This document shows positions 52,749 through 61,483 of a stretch of 64,000 nucleotides of DNA, one piece after another. Every line of letters starts with the position of its first letter. Within the stretch, counting starts at the first letter, position 1. Under the pieces are notes generated by a model. That model did no database searches, had not been told where the DNA came from, and worked only from the letters and a program-made list of their open reading frames with translations. A program made the position numbers and the translations under genes. The stretch comes from JAGOEY01 sp017997515 (lineage in GTDB: Bacteria; Pseudomonadota; Gammaproteobacteria; Burkholderiales; Burkholderiaceae_C), in contig CP111109.1 of the NCBI GenBank assembly GCA_026314275.1, forward strand, positions 3,658,001 through 3,722,000. The letters run 5' to 3'.

Positions 52749-53837
52749 ATGACAGCGCTGCGCATCTACGCGGGCCCGACAGCCCGCAAACACATCGAAA
52801 CCCACGGACTCCAGGCCCAGGATGTGGGGGTGATCCCCGGCGCTGCCGGTGGCCCCAAAGGCCTGGTGCTGGGCCCGCTGGACCGTTACATCTTTGGCGA
52901 ATGGCTGGCGCAGTCCAGCCACCCCGTCCACCTGGTCGGTGCATCGATTGGCGCCTGGCGTATGGCCACAGCCTGCCTCGACCAGCCCGTGGCCGCATTC
53001 CAGCGGCTGGAGCATGACTACATCCACCAGAACTACGCACTACCCCCTGGGCAGAAACGCCCCACGCCTGACGGCGTCAGTGCGCAGTTTGGGGCCACAG
53101 TCCGTGCTTTCTACGATGGCCGCGTGCGTGAGGTGCTGGAGCACAGCCGCTACCGCCTGCACATCGTCACAGCCCGTGGCCGCCATGTGCTGGGCCGCGA
53201 AGGCCGCTTCGCGACACCTTTGGGTTACCTTGGGGCGTTCCTCACCAACGTAGCAAGGCGCAAAGCCATGGGGGCCTGGCTGGAACGGGTGGTTTTTTCC
53301 ACGCCCGGCACCAGGCTGCCATTTGCCACAGACGACTACCGCACGTGCCAGGTCGGCCTGACACAGGCCAACTTCAACCCGGCACTCCAAGCCAGCTGCT
53401 CCATTCCTTTTGTGCTGCGATCGGTGCGCGGCATCCCCGGTGCGCCACCCGGGGCCTATTGGGACGGTGGTATCACCGACTACCACCTGCACCTCAACTA
53501 CGGGGCCCAGCAACTGGCAGGGCAGGGGGCCGGGCTGGTGCTGTACCCGCATTTCCAGAAGGCCGTGGTGCCGGGCTGGCTCGATAAACGCCTGAAGTGG
53601 CGGCATGGTGCCACCCGTTTTCTGGACAACATGGTGCTGTTGGCGCCCGACCCGGATTGGGTGCGCCAGCTGCCCAACGGCAAATTGCCCGACCGCCAGG
53701 ATTTCACGCGGTACGCCAGTGACTTTGCGGGTCGCGTCAAGGCCTGGCGCACCGCGACTGCGGCCAGCCAGCAGCTGGCTGACGAATGGCATGCCTGGCT
53801 TCAGCGCCCTCATCCCGGGCGGGTGGAGGCGCTGTAG
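52749..53837 (+). CDS. Patatin-like phospholipase
   Basis: A 362-residue protein with the Ser-Asp dyad of patatins: nucleophile Ser66 in VGASIGAW (G-x-S-x-G), and Asp239 in YWDGGITDYH. The oxyanion part VIPGAAGGPKG precedes it. It likely hydrolyses acyl esters of lipids. There is no signal peptide. It stands in the same direction as the esterase and thioesterase genes after it, perhaps as a lipid-handling set. Confidence 0.88.
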   Translation: MTALRIYAGPTARKHIETHGLQAQDVGVIPGAAGGPKGLVLGPLDRYIFGEWLAQSSHPVHLVGASIGAWRMATACLDQPVAAFQRLEHDYIHQNYALPPGQKRPTPDGVSAQFGATVRAFYDGRVREVLEHSRYRLHIVTARGRHVLGREGRFATPLGYLGAFLTNVARRKAMGAWLERVVFSTPGTRLPFATDDYRTCQVGLTQANFNPALQASCSIPFVLRSVRGIPGAPPGAYWDGGITDYHLHLNYGAQQLAGQGAGLVLYPHFQKAVVPGWLDKRLKWRHGATRFLDNMVLLAPDPDWVRQLPNGKLPDRQDFTRYASDFAGRVKAWRTATAASQQLADEWHAWLQRPHPGRVEAL

Positions 53838-53882
53838 GATGCCGCAACGCATCTCCAGTTACCGTCAACCTCCAATCGACCC

Positions 53883-54869
53883 ATGCCCTCTGCGCCCGTG
53901 AACCCCACGCCACACCACCGTTTGACGCCCCAGATGCGCTCCGTGCTGGAGCGTATGGCCAAGGCCGGGCGTGCGCCCCTCAACACCATGACGCCGCAGC
54001 AGGCCCGCGAGGCCTATGCCGCAGGTGCAGACATCCTGGAGGAGCCCGCGCCAGCGCTGGCACGTGTGGAGGACTTCACGATCCCCGCGCGTGACGGTGT
54101 GCTGCTGCCCGCCCGGCTGTACGCGCCCACCCCGGTGCAGGGGCACCCGCAACTGCCGGTGTTGTTGTACTTTCACGGCGGTGGTTTCGTCATTGGCAGC
54201 ATCAGCACCCACGATGGCCTGTGCCGCGCACTGAGCAGCCTGGCAGGCTGTGCGGTGGTGTCGCTGGACTACCGGCTGGCACCGGAACACCGGTTCCCAG
54301 TCGCCGTCAACGATGCCCACGATGCCATGCTGTGGCTGGCGCAACATGGCAACACGCTGGGGCTGGACGGAAGCCGTCTGGCGGTGGGGGGCGACAGTGC
54401 TGGCGGCACACTGGCAGCAGTCTGTGCGCTGCTGGCGCGTGATGCGGGCCTGCCCCTTGCACTGCAAATGCTGTTTTACCCTGGCTGTGCGGCGCTGGCC
54501 GACACACCATCCCACCACCAGTTTGCCCAGGGGCTGGTATTAGAGGCCGCGCAGATTGACTGGTTTTTTGGCAACTACATCAACGTGGCCGCGCGGGGCG
54601 ACTGGCGCTTTTCACCCCTCAACGTGCCCGACGCTGAAGGTGTGGCCCCGGCCTGGATTGGCCTGGCCGAATACGACCCGCTGGTGGACGAGGGGGTGTT
54701 GTACGCCGACAAGCTGCGCCAGGATCGGGTCGCGGTGGAACTCGAAATTTACCGCGGCGTCACCCACGAATTCATCAAGATGGGCCGCGCTATTCCCGAA
54801 GCCCGCCAGGCCCGCCGTGACGCGGCCCGTGCTTTGCAAACTGCTTTTGAACAGGCCCTCCGACCATGA
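53883..54869 (+). CDS. Alpha/beta hydrolase, hormone-sensitive lipase family esterase
   Basis: A 328-residue esterase. The oxyanion motif HGGGF stands near residue 98, the nucleophile is Ser172 in GGDSAGG, the acid is Asp in YDPLVDEG, and the base is His in GVTHEFIKMG, in the order of the HSL family. It cleaves short- to medium-chain esters. The stop overlaps the next start (ATGA), so it is translated with the thioesterase-acetyltransferase fusion. Confidence 0.94.
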   Translation: MPSAPVNPTPHHRLTPQMRSVLERMAKAGRAPLNTMTPQQAREAYAAGADILEEPAPALARVEDFTIPARDGVLLPARLYAPTPVQGHPQLPVLLYFHGGGFVIGSISTHDGLCRALSSLAGCAVVSLDYRLAPEHRFPVAVNDAHDAMLWLAQHGNTLGLDGSRLAVGGDSAGGTLAAVCALLARDAGLPLALQMLFYPGCAALADTPSHHQFAQGLVLEAAQIDWFFGNYINVAARGDWRFSPLNVPDAEGVAPAWIGLAEYDPLVDEGVLYADKLRQDRVAVELEIYRGVTHEFIKMGRAIPEARQARRDAARALQTAFEQALRP

Positions 54870-55723
54870 AACGCCAGGATTTCCGATTTTTCCACCGTCT
54901 GCGCGTCCGTTGGGCCGAGGTGGACATGCAAAAAATTGTCTTTAACGCGCACTACCTGATGTACATCGACACCGCCGTGTCCGACTACTGGCGCGCGCTG
55001 GCCTTGCCGTACGAGGAAGCTTTTGCCCAGCTGGGTGGTGAGTTGTACGTCAAGAAGGCCACGGTGGAGTTCAACGCGTCAGCGCGGCTGGACGACCAAC
55101 TCGACATTGGTATGTGCTGCAGCCGTGTCGGCACCTCGTCCATGCTGTTCACGGCAGGTATCTTCCGGGGCGACGAATTACTCATCACCGGCGAGCTGGT
55201 CTATGTGTTTGCCGACCCGGTGACCCAGACCTCACGCCCCGTACCGCAGGCGCTGCGCGACATCCTGGCTGGTTATGAAGCGGGCGAATCCATGGTGCGC
55301 CTACAGACCGGCAGCTGGGCTGAGCTGGGCTCTGCCGCCAGTGCCGTGCGCACCACGGTGTTTGTGCACGAACAAAAGGTGCCGCTGGACATGGAGTGGG
55401 ACGCCGCCGATGCCACCGCCGTCCACGCCGTGGCCTTCAACCGCCTGGGCCAGCCATTGGCCACCGGCCGCCTGCTGCCCTCCGACAAGGGCGTGGCGCG
55501 TATCGGGCGTATGGCGGTGGAGCGGGTGGTGCGCGGCACCAACATGGGCCGCAGCATTCTGGAGGCTTTGGCCGATGCTGCCCGGGCACGGGGTGACAAG
55601 GCGGTGCTGTTACATGCGCAATGCAGCGCACAGGGCTTTTATGAGCGGCTTGGGTTCACGCCGCAGGGCGCGCCCTTTGACGAGGTGGACATTGCCCACA
55701 TCGAGATGGTGCGTGCGCTATAG
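54866..55723 (+). CDS. Fusion of YbgC-type thioesterase and GNAT acetyltransferase
   Basis: A 285-residue protein made of two families. Residues 1-135 are a hotdog thioesterase (RVRWAEVDMQKIVFNAHYLM, with the catalytic Asp, as in YbgC/FadM). Residues about 145-285 are a GNAT N-acetyltransferase of the ElaA-like kind (VFVHEQKVPLDMEWDAAD, RIGRMAVERVVRGTNMGRSI as acetyl-CoA site, and GFYERLGFTPQG). No stop or frameshift lies between them. Both use CoA thioesters. It is coupled to the esterase upstream. Confidence 0.9.
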   Translation: MKRQDFRFFHRLRVRWAEVDMQKIVFNAHYLMYIDTAVSDYWRALALPYEEAFAQLGGELYVKKATVEFNASARLDDQLDIGMCCSRVGTSSMLFTAGIFRGDELLITGELVYVFADPVTQTSRPVPQALRDILAGYEAGESMVRLQTGSWAELGSAASAVRTTVFVHEQKVPLDMEWDAADATAVHAVAFNRLGQPLATGRLLPSDKGVARIGRMAVERVVRGTNMGRSILEALADAARARGDKAVLLHAQCSAQGFYERLGFTPQGAPFDEVDIAHIEMVRAL

Positions 55724-55728
55724 CCGCG

Positions 55729-56646
55729 TTAAATATCGTCCAGCAGCGCGTAAGGCAGAGGGTGCAGCTCCAATGCCGGGCCGTTGGCCGACACGGCATG
55801 TAAACCACCCGCCTCGGCTGCAGCGATCTGCATCGACACCAGCGCATCAAAACCCCCGTCCGGTGCCGGAGCCACCTGCACCACCGTGCCGCAGGGCTGC
55901 TCCGGGTCGGCCGCCTGGAACACTTCGTCACCCACCGCCAGCGTTGCATCCGCATGGGTCACATAGGTGCGGCGTTTCAGCGTGCCGCGGAACTGGCTGC
56001 GCGCCACGATCTCCTGGCCGGGGTAACAGCCCTTTTTGAAGTTCACCCCACCGACAGACTCGAAGTTCAGCATTTGCGGCACAAAAGCGTCCACCACCGG
56101 CGCACTGAGGGTGGCGACACCCCCCATCACCTCGCCCCACTGCCACAGGTCCAGGTTTAGCGCGGGGCCGGGTGGGGGTGGGGTGCCTGCGGGGGCGATC
56201 CACAGGGCGCGTGGCTGATCGAGCGCCGGGTACAAAAAAACCAGGTTTTGTGTATCAAAATCGACCTTGGCCCAGGCTGGATGAGCGCCTGCAGCTATAT
56301 TTTGAATAGCATCGCCGGCCACACCACACAGCACAAAGTCGGCGCTGGCGTCGGTCAGTTTGGCTTTGGCCCGCATCACAAACATCGACAAGCGTTTGAG
56401 TGTGGGGGCCAGCAGGTCGGCGCTGCAGACCAGCAAAATCTCGGTGGCACTGCGTTTGAAGCCAATAAAGCTCGCCTGCATACGGCCTTTGGCTGACAAA
56501 AACCCGGCCAAACGGGCCTGGTCCAGGCCCAGCAAGACAAAGTCCTGCGTCAGTTGGCCCTGCAGAAATTTGGCGGCTTCTTCACCCTCCACGCGGATGA
56601 TGCCGAGGTGGGGCAGGGGGGTAATTCCATTCAGGCGTGTAGTCAT
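55729..56646 (-). CDS. ygfZ: Folate-binding protein YgfZ (CAF17 family)
   Basis: A 305-residue GcvT-like protein needed for some Fe-S enzymes. The diagnostic motif KGCYPGQEIVARSQFRG is present. The N-terminus MTTRLNGITPLPHLGIIRVE starts divergent from mltG with 9 bp between the two start codons. Residues about 110-132, in the first half, are encoded by DNA resembling a family B repeat (AIQNIAAGAHPAWAKVDFD). Confidence 0.95.
   Translation of the reverse strand: MTTRLNGITPLPHLGIIRVEGEEAAKFLQGQLTQDFVLLGLDQARLAGFLSAKGRMQASFIGFKRSATEILLVCSADLLAPTLKRLSMFVMRAKAKLTDASADFVLCGVAGDAIQNIAAGAHPAWAKVDFDTQNLVFLYPALDQPRALWIAPAGTPPPPGPALNLDLWQWGEVMGGVATLSAPVVDAFVPQMLNFESVGGVNFKKGCYPGQEIVARSQFRGTLKRRTYVTHADATLAVGDEVFQAADPEQPCGTVVQVAPAPDGGFDALVSMQIAAAEAGGLHAVSANGPALELHPLPYALLDDI
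56250..56317 (+). repeat. Family B repeat in frame inside ygfZ
   Basis: Right arm GAGCGCCTGCAGCTATATTT then TGAATAGC is a good match; the left arm (ATCAAAATCGACCTTGGCCC) is diverged. The gene reads through it on the minus strand without a stop. Confidence 0.6.
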
Positions 56647-56655
56647 GGGTCAATT

Positions 56656-57675
56656 ATGATTCGCCAGCTTTATTCACAAGGGTTGCAGGGTTTGCGGCGT
56701 TTCTTCTTACTCATTATTTTGGCCGTGCTGGCGCTGGGTGCGGGTGCTGCGTGGTGGCTCCACGCGCCGCTGGGCATGGACAAGGACACGGTGGACCTGT
56801 CCATCGAACCCGGCACATCCCCCCGTGGCGTGGCGCGTGCCGTGGCCGATGCCGGTGTGCAGGTTGACCCGCGTGTGTTGTACGCGTGGTTTCGTGTGTC
56901 GGGGCAGGACCGGCAGATCCGCGCCGGCAGCTACGAGCTGGACCGTGGCACCACGCCCCGCAGCCTTCTGCAGAAACTGGTGCGGGGTGATGAAGCCCTG
57001 CGTTCGGTGACGCTGGTTGAGGGCTGGAACTTTCGCCAGATGCGTGCCGCGTTGGCTGCATCGGAGCAACTCAAGCCCGACACAGCAGGCCTGAGCAATG
57101 AGGCCATCATGGTCGCCTTGGGCCGCCCGGGTGTGCACCCGGAAGGCCGGTTCTTTCCTGACTCCTACACCTACGCCAAAGGCTCCAGCGACCTGGCAGT
57201 GATGCGCCGCGCCATGCAGGCCATGGACAAAAAGCTCGACGCCGCCTGGTCCCAGCGCCAGGCCGACACCCCGCTCAAAAGCGCCGACGAAGCCCTGATC
57301 CTGGCCAGCATCATCGAAAAAGAAACCGGCCGCGCGAGCGACCGCCCTTTGGTGGCCGGTGTGTTCACCAACCGCATGCGAATTGGCATGCCGCTGCAGA
57401 CCGATCCCACCGTGATCTACGGCATGGGGGACGCCTTTGACGGCAACCTGCGCAAACGCGACCTGCAGACCGACACCCCCTGGAACACCTACACCCGGGG
57501 TGGCCTGCCGCCCACACCGATCGCCATGCCGGGCAAAGCCGCCCTGTTGGCCGCTGTGCAGCCAGGGCAGACGCGGGCGCTGTACTTTGTGGCCAAAGGC
57601 GACGGAACCAGCCATTTCAGCCCGTCGCTCGAAGAACACAACCGCGCCGTCAACCAATACCAGCGGGGCCGCTGA
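56656..57675 (+). CDS. mltG: Endolytic murein transglycosylase MltG
   Basis: A 339-residue membrane-bound enzyme that cuts nascent glycan strands. One helix at residues 14-35 (RRFFLLIILAVLALGAGAAW) anchors it; a LysM-like part follows, then the YceG domain with EGRFFPDSYTY, catalytic Glu221 in ASIIEKET, RMRIGMPLQTDPTVIYGMG and FVAKGDGTSHFS. It begins the well-known order mltG-tmk-holB-pilZ-tatD. The ATG at 56656 is preferred over an upstream start that overlaps ygfZ. Confidence 0.96.
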   Translation: MIRQLYSQGLQGLRRFFLLIILAVLALGAGAAWWLHAPLGMDKDTVDLSIEPGTSPRGVARAVADAGVQVDPRVLYAWFRVSGQDRQIRAGSYELDRGTTPRSLLQKLVRGDEALRSVTLVEGWNFRQMRAALAASEQLKPDTAGLSNEAIMVALGRPGVHPEGRFFPDSYTYAKGSSDLAVMRRAMQAMDKKLDAAWSQRQADTPLKSADEALILASIIEKETGRASDRPLVAGVFTNRMRIGMPLQTDPTVIYGMGDAFDGNLRKRDLQTDTPWNTYTRGGLPPTPIAMPGKAALLAAVQPGQTRALYFVAKGDGTSHFSPSLEEHNRAVNQYQRGR

Positions 57676-57699
57676 ACGCGCAACGCCCAGAGGCCACCC

Positions 57700-58371
57700 A
57701 TGACAACTACCGGTCTTTTCATCAGCTTTGAAGGCATCGACGGTGCGGGCAAATCCACCCACATCGGTGCACTGGCGCAGGCCTTCCAGGCGCAGGGCAG
57801 GGTGGTCACCCTGACCCGTGAGCCCGGCGGCACCCCCTTGGCCGAGAAACTGCGCGCCCTGGTGCTGAACGACGCCATGGACCCGTTGACCGAAGCCCTG
57901 CTGATCTTCGCCGCCCGGCGCGACCACCTGCTGAACGTGATTGAGCCAGCCCTTGCGCGGGGTGAGGTGGTGCTGTGTGACCGCTTCACCGATGCCACTT
58001 TTGCGTACCAGGGCGGAGGGCGCGGGTTTGATCTTGAGGTGCTATCAATACTGGAGCTGTGGGTGCAGGCTGTACCTGCGCTAGAGGCCAATATGGTTCG
58101 CAATCCGGCACTCACATTGCTGTTTGAGCTGTCCCCCGAGATGGCCGCAGAACGGCTGGCCGATGCACGTGTGCCTGACAAATTTGAGGCCCAGCCTGTT
58201 GAATTCTTCCGCAGCGTGGTGCGGGGCTATGCCGCCCGTGCGGCGGCGTCGCCGGCCCGTTTTGCCCACATCGACGCGGCCCAGACGCGTGACCAGGTCT
58301 GGCAGCAGGTGTGGGCCACCTGTGTCCAGCGCGGCTTGCTGAAGCCGCCCACAGCTGCAGGGCGCGCGTGA
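57700..58371 (+). CDS. tmk: Thymidylate kinase
   Basis: A 223-residue kinase making dTDP from dTMP. The P-loop is FEGIDGAGKST at residues 10-20; the DR motif CDRFTDATFAYQGGGRG and a C-terminal lid follow. It is about ten residues longer than E. coli Tmk. The extra lies at residues about 113-132 (SILELWVQAVPALEANMV), encoded by a family B repeat in reverse orientation, just before the strand LTLLFEL. The stop overlaps the holB start by one base. Confidence 0.95.
   Translation: MTTTGLFISFEGIDGAGKSTHIGALAQAFQAQGRVVTLTREPGGTPLAEKLRALVLNDAMDPLTEALLIFAARRDHLLNVIEPALARGEVVLCDRFTDATFAYQGGGRGFDLEVLSILELWVQAVPALEANMVRNPALTLLFELSPEMAAERLADARVPDKFEAQPVEFFRSVVRGYAARAAASPARFAHIDAAQTRDQVWQQVWATCVQRGLLKPPTAAGRA
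58036..58097 (-). repeat. Family B repeat in frame inside tmk
   Basis: GCGCTAGAGGCCAAT is identical to the reverse complement of the 44580 copy over 15 bases, and TGCTATCAATACTGGAGCTG matches the waaA right arm. This is one of the clearest in-gene copies. Confidence 0.85.
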
Positions 58372-59384
58372 TGGACAAGGCCCACAACACCCCTCTCGCG
58401 CCGTGGATCGGCCGCCAGCTTGGCCCCTTGCTGGCCCAGCGCGGCCACGCATGGCTGCTGCAAGGCCCGTCGGGTCTGGGCCAGTACCCGCTGGGGCTGG
58501 CCATGGTGCAGGCTTGGCTGTGTGAAAACCCGTCTGCGCAAGAGGGTGCTTGTGGTGTGTGTGGCAGTTGCCACTCCATCAGCGTGCGCACCCACGCCGA
58601 CCTGTGTGTGCTGATGCCTGAGACCGACATGCTGGCACTGGGCTGGCCGCTGAGTGAAAAAGCCCAGGCTGACATCGACGACAAAAAACGCAAACCCAGC
58701 CGCGAGATCCGTATTGATGCCATGCGTGATGCGGTGGAGTTTGCGCAGCGCACCGCAGGGCAAGGCCAAGGCAAGGCGGTGCTGGTGTATCCCGCAGAGC
58801 AGATGAACCATGTGACCGCCAACGCACTGCTCAAGACACTGGAAGAACCTCCGGGCAACGTACGCTTTGTGCTGGCCAGTGAGGCCGCCCACCAGCTGCT
58901 GCCCACCATCCGCAGCCGTTGTATGGGCCACACCATGGCCTGGCCGCAGCCGGGCGAAGCGCTGGCCTGGCTGCAAGGGCAGGGGGTTTCACCAGCCGAT
59001 GCCCCTGACCTGCTGCGCGCTGCCGGTGGACGCCCTGAAGATGCGCTGGCTGTGGCCCGTGCCGGGCGCAACCCCAAGCTGTGGGCCTTGTTCCCCAAAG
59101 CCATGCTGCGCGGGGACACCACAGCCGTGGGCGACTGGTCACCCGCGCAAACGGTTGATGCGCTGCAGAAGCTTTGCCATGACCTGCTGGTGTCCAGCAC
59201 CGGCGCCGCGCCGCGTTATTTCGCGGCGGCAGACCTGCCGACCGCACCGTCGCTGGGTGCACTGGGCCGCTGGTCGAAGGCACTGGCACAGACCTCACGC
59301 ACGGTGGACCACCCGTTTAATGCGGGCCTGATGCTGGAAGCGCTTGTGGCTGAAGCCCGAAACACCCTAAACTCAAGGCACTAA
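58371..59384 (+). CDS. holB: DNA polymerase III subunit delta'
   Basis: A 337-residue clamp-loader subunit. The P-loop position reads GPSGLGQYPLG, without the Lys of active ATPases, as expected for delta', which does not hydrolyse ATP. The zinc module is seen as GACGVCGSCHS. NALLKTLEEPP and the SRC motif in TIRSRCMGH are conserved. It opens directly at the tmk stop (TGATG), the usual arrangement. Confidence 0.94.
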   Translation: MDKAHNTPLAPWIGRQLGPLLAQRGHAWLLQGPSGLGQYPLGLAMVQAWLCENPSAQEGACGVCGSCHSISVRTHADLCVLMPETDMLALGWPLSEKAQADIDDKKRKPSREIRIDAMRDAVEFAQRTAGQGQGKAVLVYPAEQMNHVTANALLKTLEEPPGNVRFVLASEAAHQLLPTIRSRCMGHTMAWPQPGEALAWLQGQGVSPADAPDLLRAAGGRPEDALAVARAGRNPKLWALFPKAMLRGDTTAVGDWSPAQTVDALQKLCHDLLVSSTGAAPRYFAAADLPTAPSLGALGRWSKALAQTSRTVDHPFNAGLMLEALVAEARNTLNSRH

Positions 59385-59401
59385 GCACAGCCGTCCTTCC
59401 C

Positions 59402-59761
59402 ATGAGCACCACCGCCTCCACCCCCCGCCCCAGTGTCGTGCAGCTCGCCATCAAGGAAAAGGGTGCGCTGTACGCAGCCTATATTCCCTTGTTCACCGAA
59501 GGCGGCATGTTTATCCCCACCACGCGTGACTACCAGTTGGGCGAAGACATTTATGTGCTGCTGACCCTGCCCGAGGACACACAGCGTTATCCCATTGCAG
59601 GCCGCGTGGCCTGGGTCACACCGGCCCGCGCCGCAGGCAACCGCACCCAGGGTGTGGGTATCCAGTTCCCCAAGGACGAAAAGTCCCGCCAGCTCAAGGC
59701 CCGTATTGAGGAAATCCTGGGCTCTCATCTGGCGTCGGAGCGGCCTACCCAGACCATCTGA
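59402..59761 (+). CDS. PilZ domain protein
   Basis: A 119-residue protein with one PilZ domain, of the PilZ (type IV pilus) kind found between holB and tatD in many proteobacteria. It has LYAAYIPLFTEGGMFIPT, LLTLPEDTQRYPIAGRVAWV and GVGIQFP. The c-di-GMP-binding RxxxR and D/NxSxxG signatures are not clear, so it may be a non-binding member, like the original PilZ. A strong terminator follows. Confidence 0.93.
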   Translation: MSTTASTPRPSVVQLAIKEKGALYAAYIPLFTEGGMFIPTTRDYQLGEDIYVLLTLPEDTQRYPIAGRVAWVTPARAAGNRTQGVGIQFPKDEKSRQLKARIEEILGSHLASERPTQTI

Positions 59762-59790
59762 CCGCCCGGGGCGTTCGCGCCAATGGCCCT

Positions 59791-59824
59791 ACGCACCCAT
59801 TGCGCAATGGGTGCGTTCTTTTTT
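59791..59824 (+). terminator. Rho-independent terminator after the PilZ gene
   Basis: ACGCACCCATTG and CAATGGGTGCGT pair perfectly around CG, and TCTTTTTT follows. It ends only 10 nt before the tatD ATG. Confidence 0.9.
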
Positions 59825-59834
59825 GTGAGTTCCC

Positions 59835-60638
59835 ATGTTCACCGATTCCCACTGCCACCTGGTTTTTCCCGAACTGCAGGCACAACTCCCCGCCATCCGC
59901 GACGCCATGGCGCAGGCCCAGGTCACCCGCGCGCTGTGTATCTGCACCACCCTTGAAGAGTTTCCGGCAGTCCACGCCCTGGCTACCGGGTATGACAATT
60001 TCTGGGCTACCGTGGGTGTCCATCCCGACAACGAAAGCGGCGAAGACCTGGCGGAGCCCAGCCTCGACGACCTGCTGCAGCGTGCGGCTTTGCCTCGCGT
60101 GGTGGGTATTGGTGAAACCGGGCTGGACTATTACCGCCTGGGTGACCGCACTGTTGCCGACATGGAGTGGCAGCGTGAGCGTTTCCGTACCCATATCCGG
60201 GCCGCGCGCCAGACTGCCAAACCGCTGGTCATCCACACCCGCAGTGCGTCGGCGGATACGCTGGCCATCCTGAAGGAGGAGGGCGAAGACGGCTCGCCCG
60301 GCGCGGCAGGCGGCGTGTTCCACTGTTTCACCGAAACCGCCGAAGTGGCGCGTGCGGCGCTGGATCTGGGTTATTACATCTCCTTCTCCGGCATCCTCAC
60401 CTTCAAAAGTGCGCAAGACATCCGCGATGTGGCCCGTTTTGTGCCGTTGGACCGCATGCTGATAGAGACCGACAGCCCGTACCTGGCACCTGTGCCGTAC
60501 CGCGGCAAAACCAACAACCCGTCGTATGTGCCCTTTGTTGCGCAGCAAATCGCCACACTCAAAAACTGCGACGTGCAGGAAATTGCCCAGGCCACTTCAC
60601 ACAACTTCGAGCAACTTTTCCGCGGGGTCAAGTCATGA
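59835..60638 (+). CDS. tatD: TatD-family metal-dependent DNase
   Basis: A 267-residue amidohydrolase-fold protein. Metal ligands are visible in FTDSHCHLVF (H-x-H), GIGETGLDYY (Glu), PLVIHTRSA (His), FHCFTETA (His) and ETDSPYLAPVPYRGK (Asp). It is thought to act as 3'-5' exonuclease on DNA or on RNA. It starts 10 nt after a strong terminator and its stop overlaps the ankyrin gene (ATGA). Confidence 0.95.
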   Translation: MFTDSHCHLVFPELQAQLPAIRDAMAQAQVTRALCICTTLEEFPAVHALATGYDNFWATVGVHPDNESGEDLAEPSLDDLLQRAALPRVVGIGETGLDYYRLGDRTVADMEWQRERFRTHIRAARQTAKPLVIHTRSASADTLAILKEEGEDGSPGAAGGVFHCFTETAEVARAALDLGYYISFSGILTFKSAQDIRDVARFVPLDRMLIETDSPYLAPVPYRGKTNNPSYVPFVAQQIATLKNCDVQEIAQATSHNFEQLFRGVKS

Positions 60639-61303
60639 GAAATTACATTAAAAAATCAATATACCTTATTGTTTTTATTGGTTTTTCTTCTGTAAATGCA
60701 GGGTCATTCGAAGATTTTTTTGCAGCCATCCAACGGGACGACCCGCAAAGCCTGTCGGCCTTGCTCCGCCGAGGATTTGACCCGAATACGCTGGATGCCA
60801 AAGGCCAAAGTGGCTTGTTTCTGGCGCTGCGCGATCCGTCCCCCAAGGTAGTCGACGTGCTGCTCAAGACACCCAAAATCAAGGTGGAAACACGCACCCC
60901 GCAAGACGAAAGCCCGCTGATGATGGCGGCCATGCGTGGTGAACTGAAGCTGGCTGCTGCGCTCATCGACAAGGACGCCGACGTCAACAAAACAGGCTGG
61001 ACCCCGTTGCATTACGCCGCCAGCAGTACCCAAGGCGACCAACTCGGCGTAGCCAAGCTGCTGCTGGAGAATGCCGCCTATATCGACGCGGCATCACCCA
61101 ACGGCAGCACGCCGCTGATGATGGCCGCGATGTACGGCAACACGTCCACACTCAAACTGCTGCTGGACGAAGGCGCCGACCCCACGCTCAAGAACCAACT
61201 AGGTCTCACCGCCGTAGACTTCGCCCAACGCGCCGACCGCAAAGAGATGGTTGAACTCATCGGTGCCGCCATCCGGGCGCGGCAGCCCAAAGGCAAGTGG
61301 TGA
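60635..61303 (+). CDS. Exported ankyrin-repeat protein
   Basis: A 222-residue protein with a signal peptide (MRNYIKKSIYLIVFIGFSSV, then NA) and five or so ankyrin repeats (QSGLFLALRDPSPKVVDVLL, DESPLMMAAMRGELKLAAAL, GWTPLHYAASS, GSTPLMMAAMYGNTSTLKLL, GLTAVDFAQRADRKEMVELI). It probably binds a protein partner in the periplasm. The first 22 codons are very AT-rich, in contrast to the rest. It is translationally coupled to tatD. Confidence 0.92.
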   Translation: MRNYIKKSIYLIVFIGFSSVNAGSFEDFFAAIQRDDPQSLSALLRRGFDPNTLDAKGQSGLFLALRDPSPKVVDVLLKTPKIKVETRTPQDESPLMMAAMRGELKLAAALIDKDADVNKTGWTPLHYAASSTQGDQLGVAKLLLENAAYIDAASPNGSTPLMMAAMYGNTSTLKLLLDEGADPTLKNQLGLTAVDFAQRADRKEMVELIGAAIRARQPKGKW

Positions 61304-61380
61304 GTCCAGTTCAGCAGCTGAGGGGACATTAAGGTCGTTGGGGCGGTTTTTGCGCCGTCTCAGCACCTCACTGTCTACTT

Positions 61381-61393
61381 TATACAATGTATA
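61381..61393. promoter_or_regulatory. Short perfect inverted repeat in the convergent gap
   Basis: TATACA and TGTATA around one A, inside an AT-rich island between the ankyrin gene and the enolase-type gene. It could be a regulator site or chance; it lies 3' of both neighbouring genes. Confidence 0.3.
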
Positions 61394-61483
61394 TTATGTT
61401 AAATTAAATCCATTACAGCCTGAGATGACGAAGCAGTTCATGCTTCCCCTTTCCAGCTTCTGTATGACAACTGGCCCCATTGT

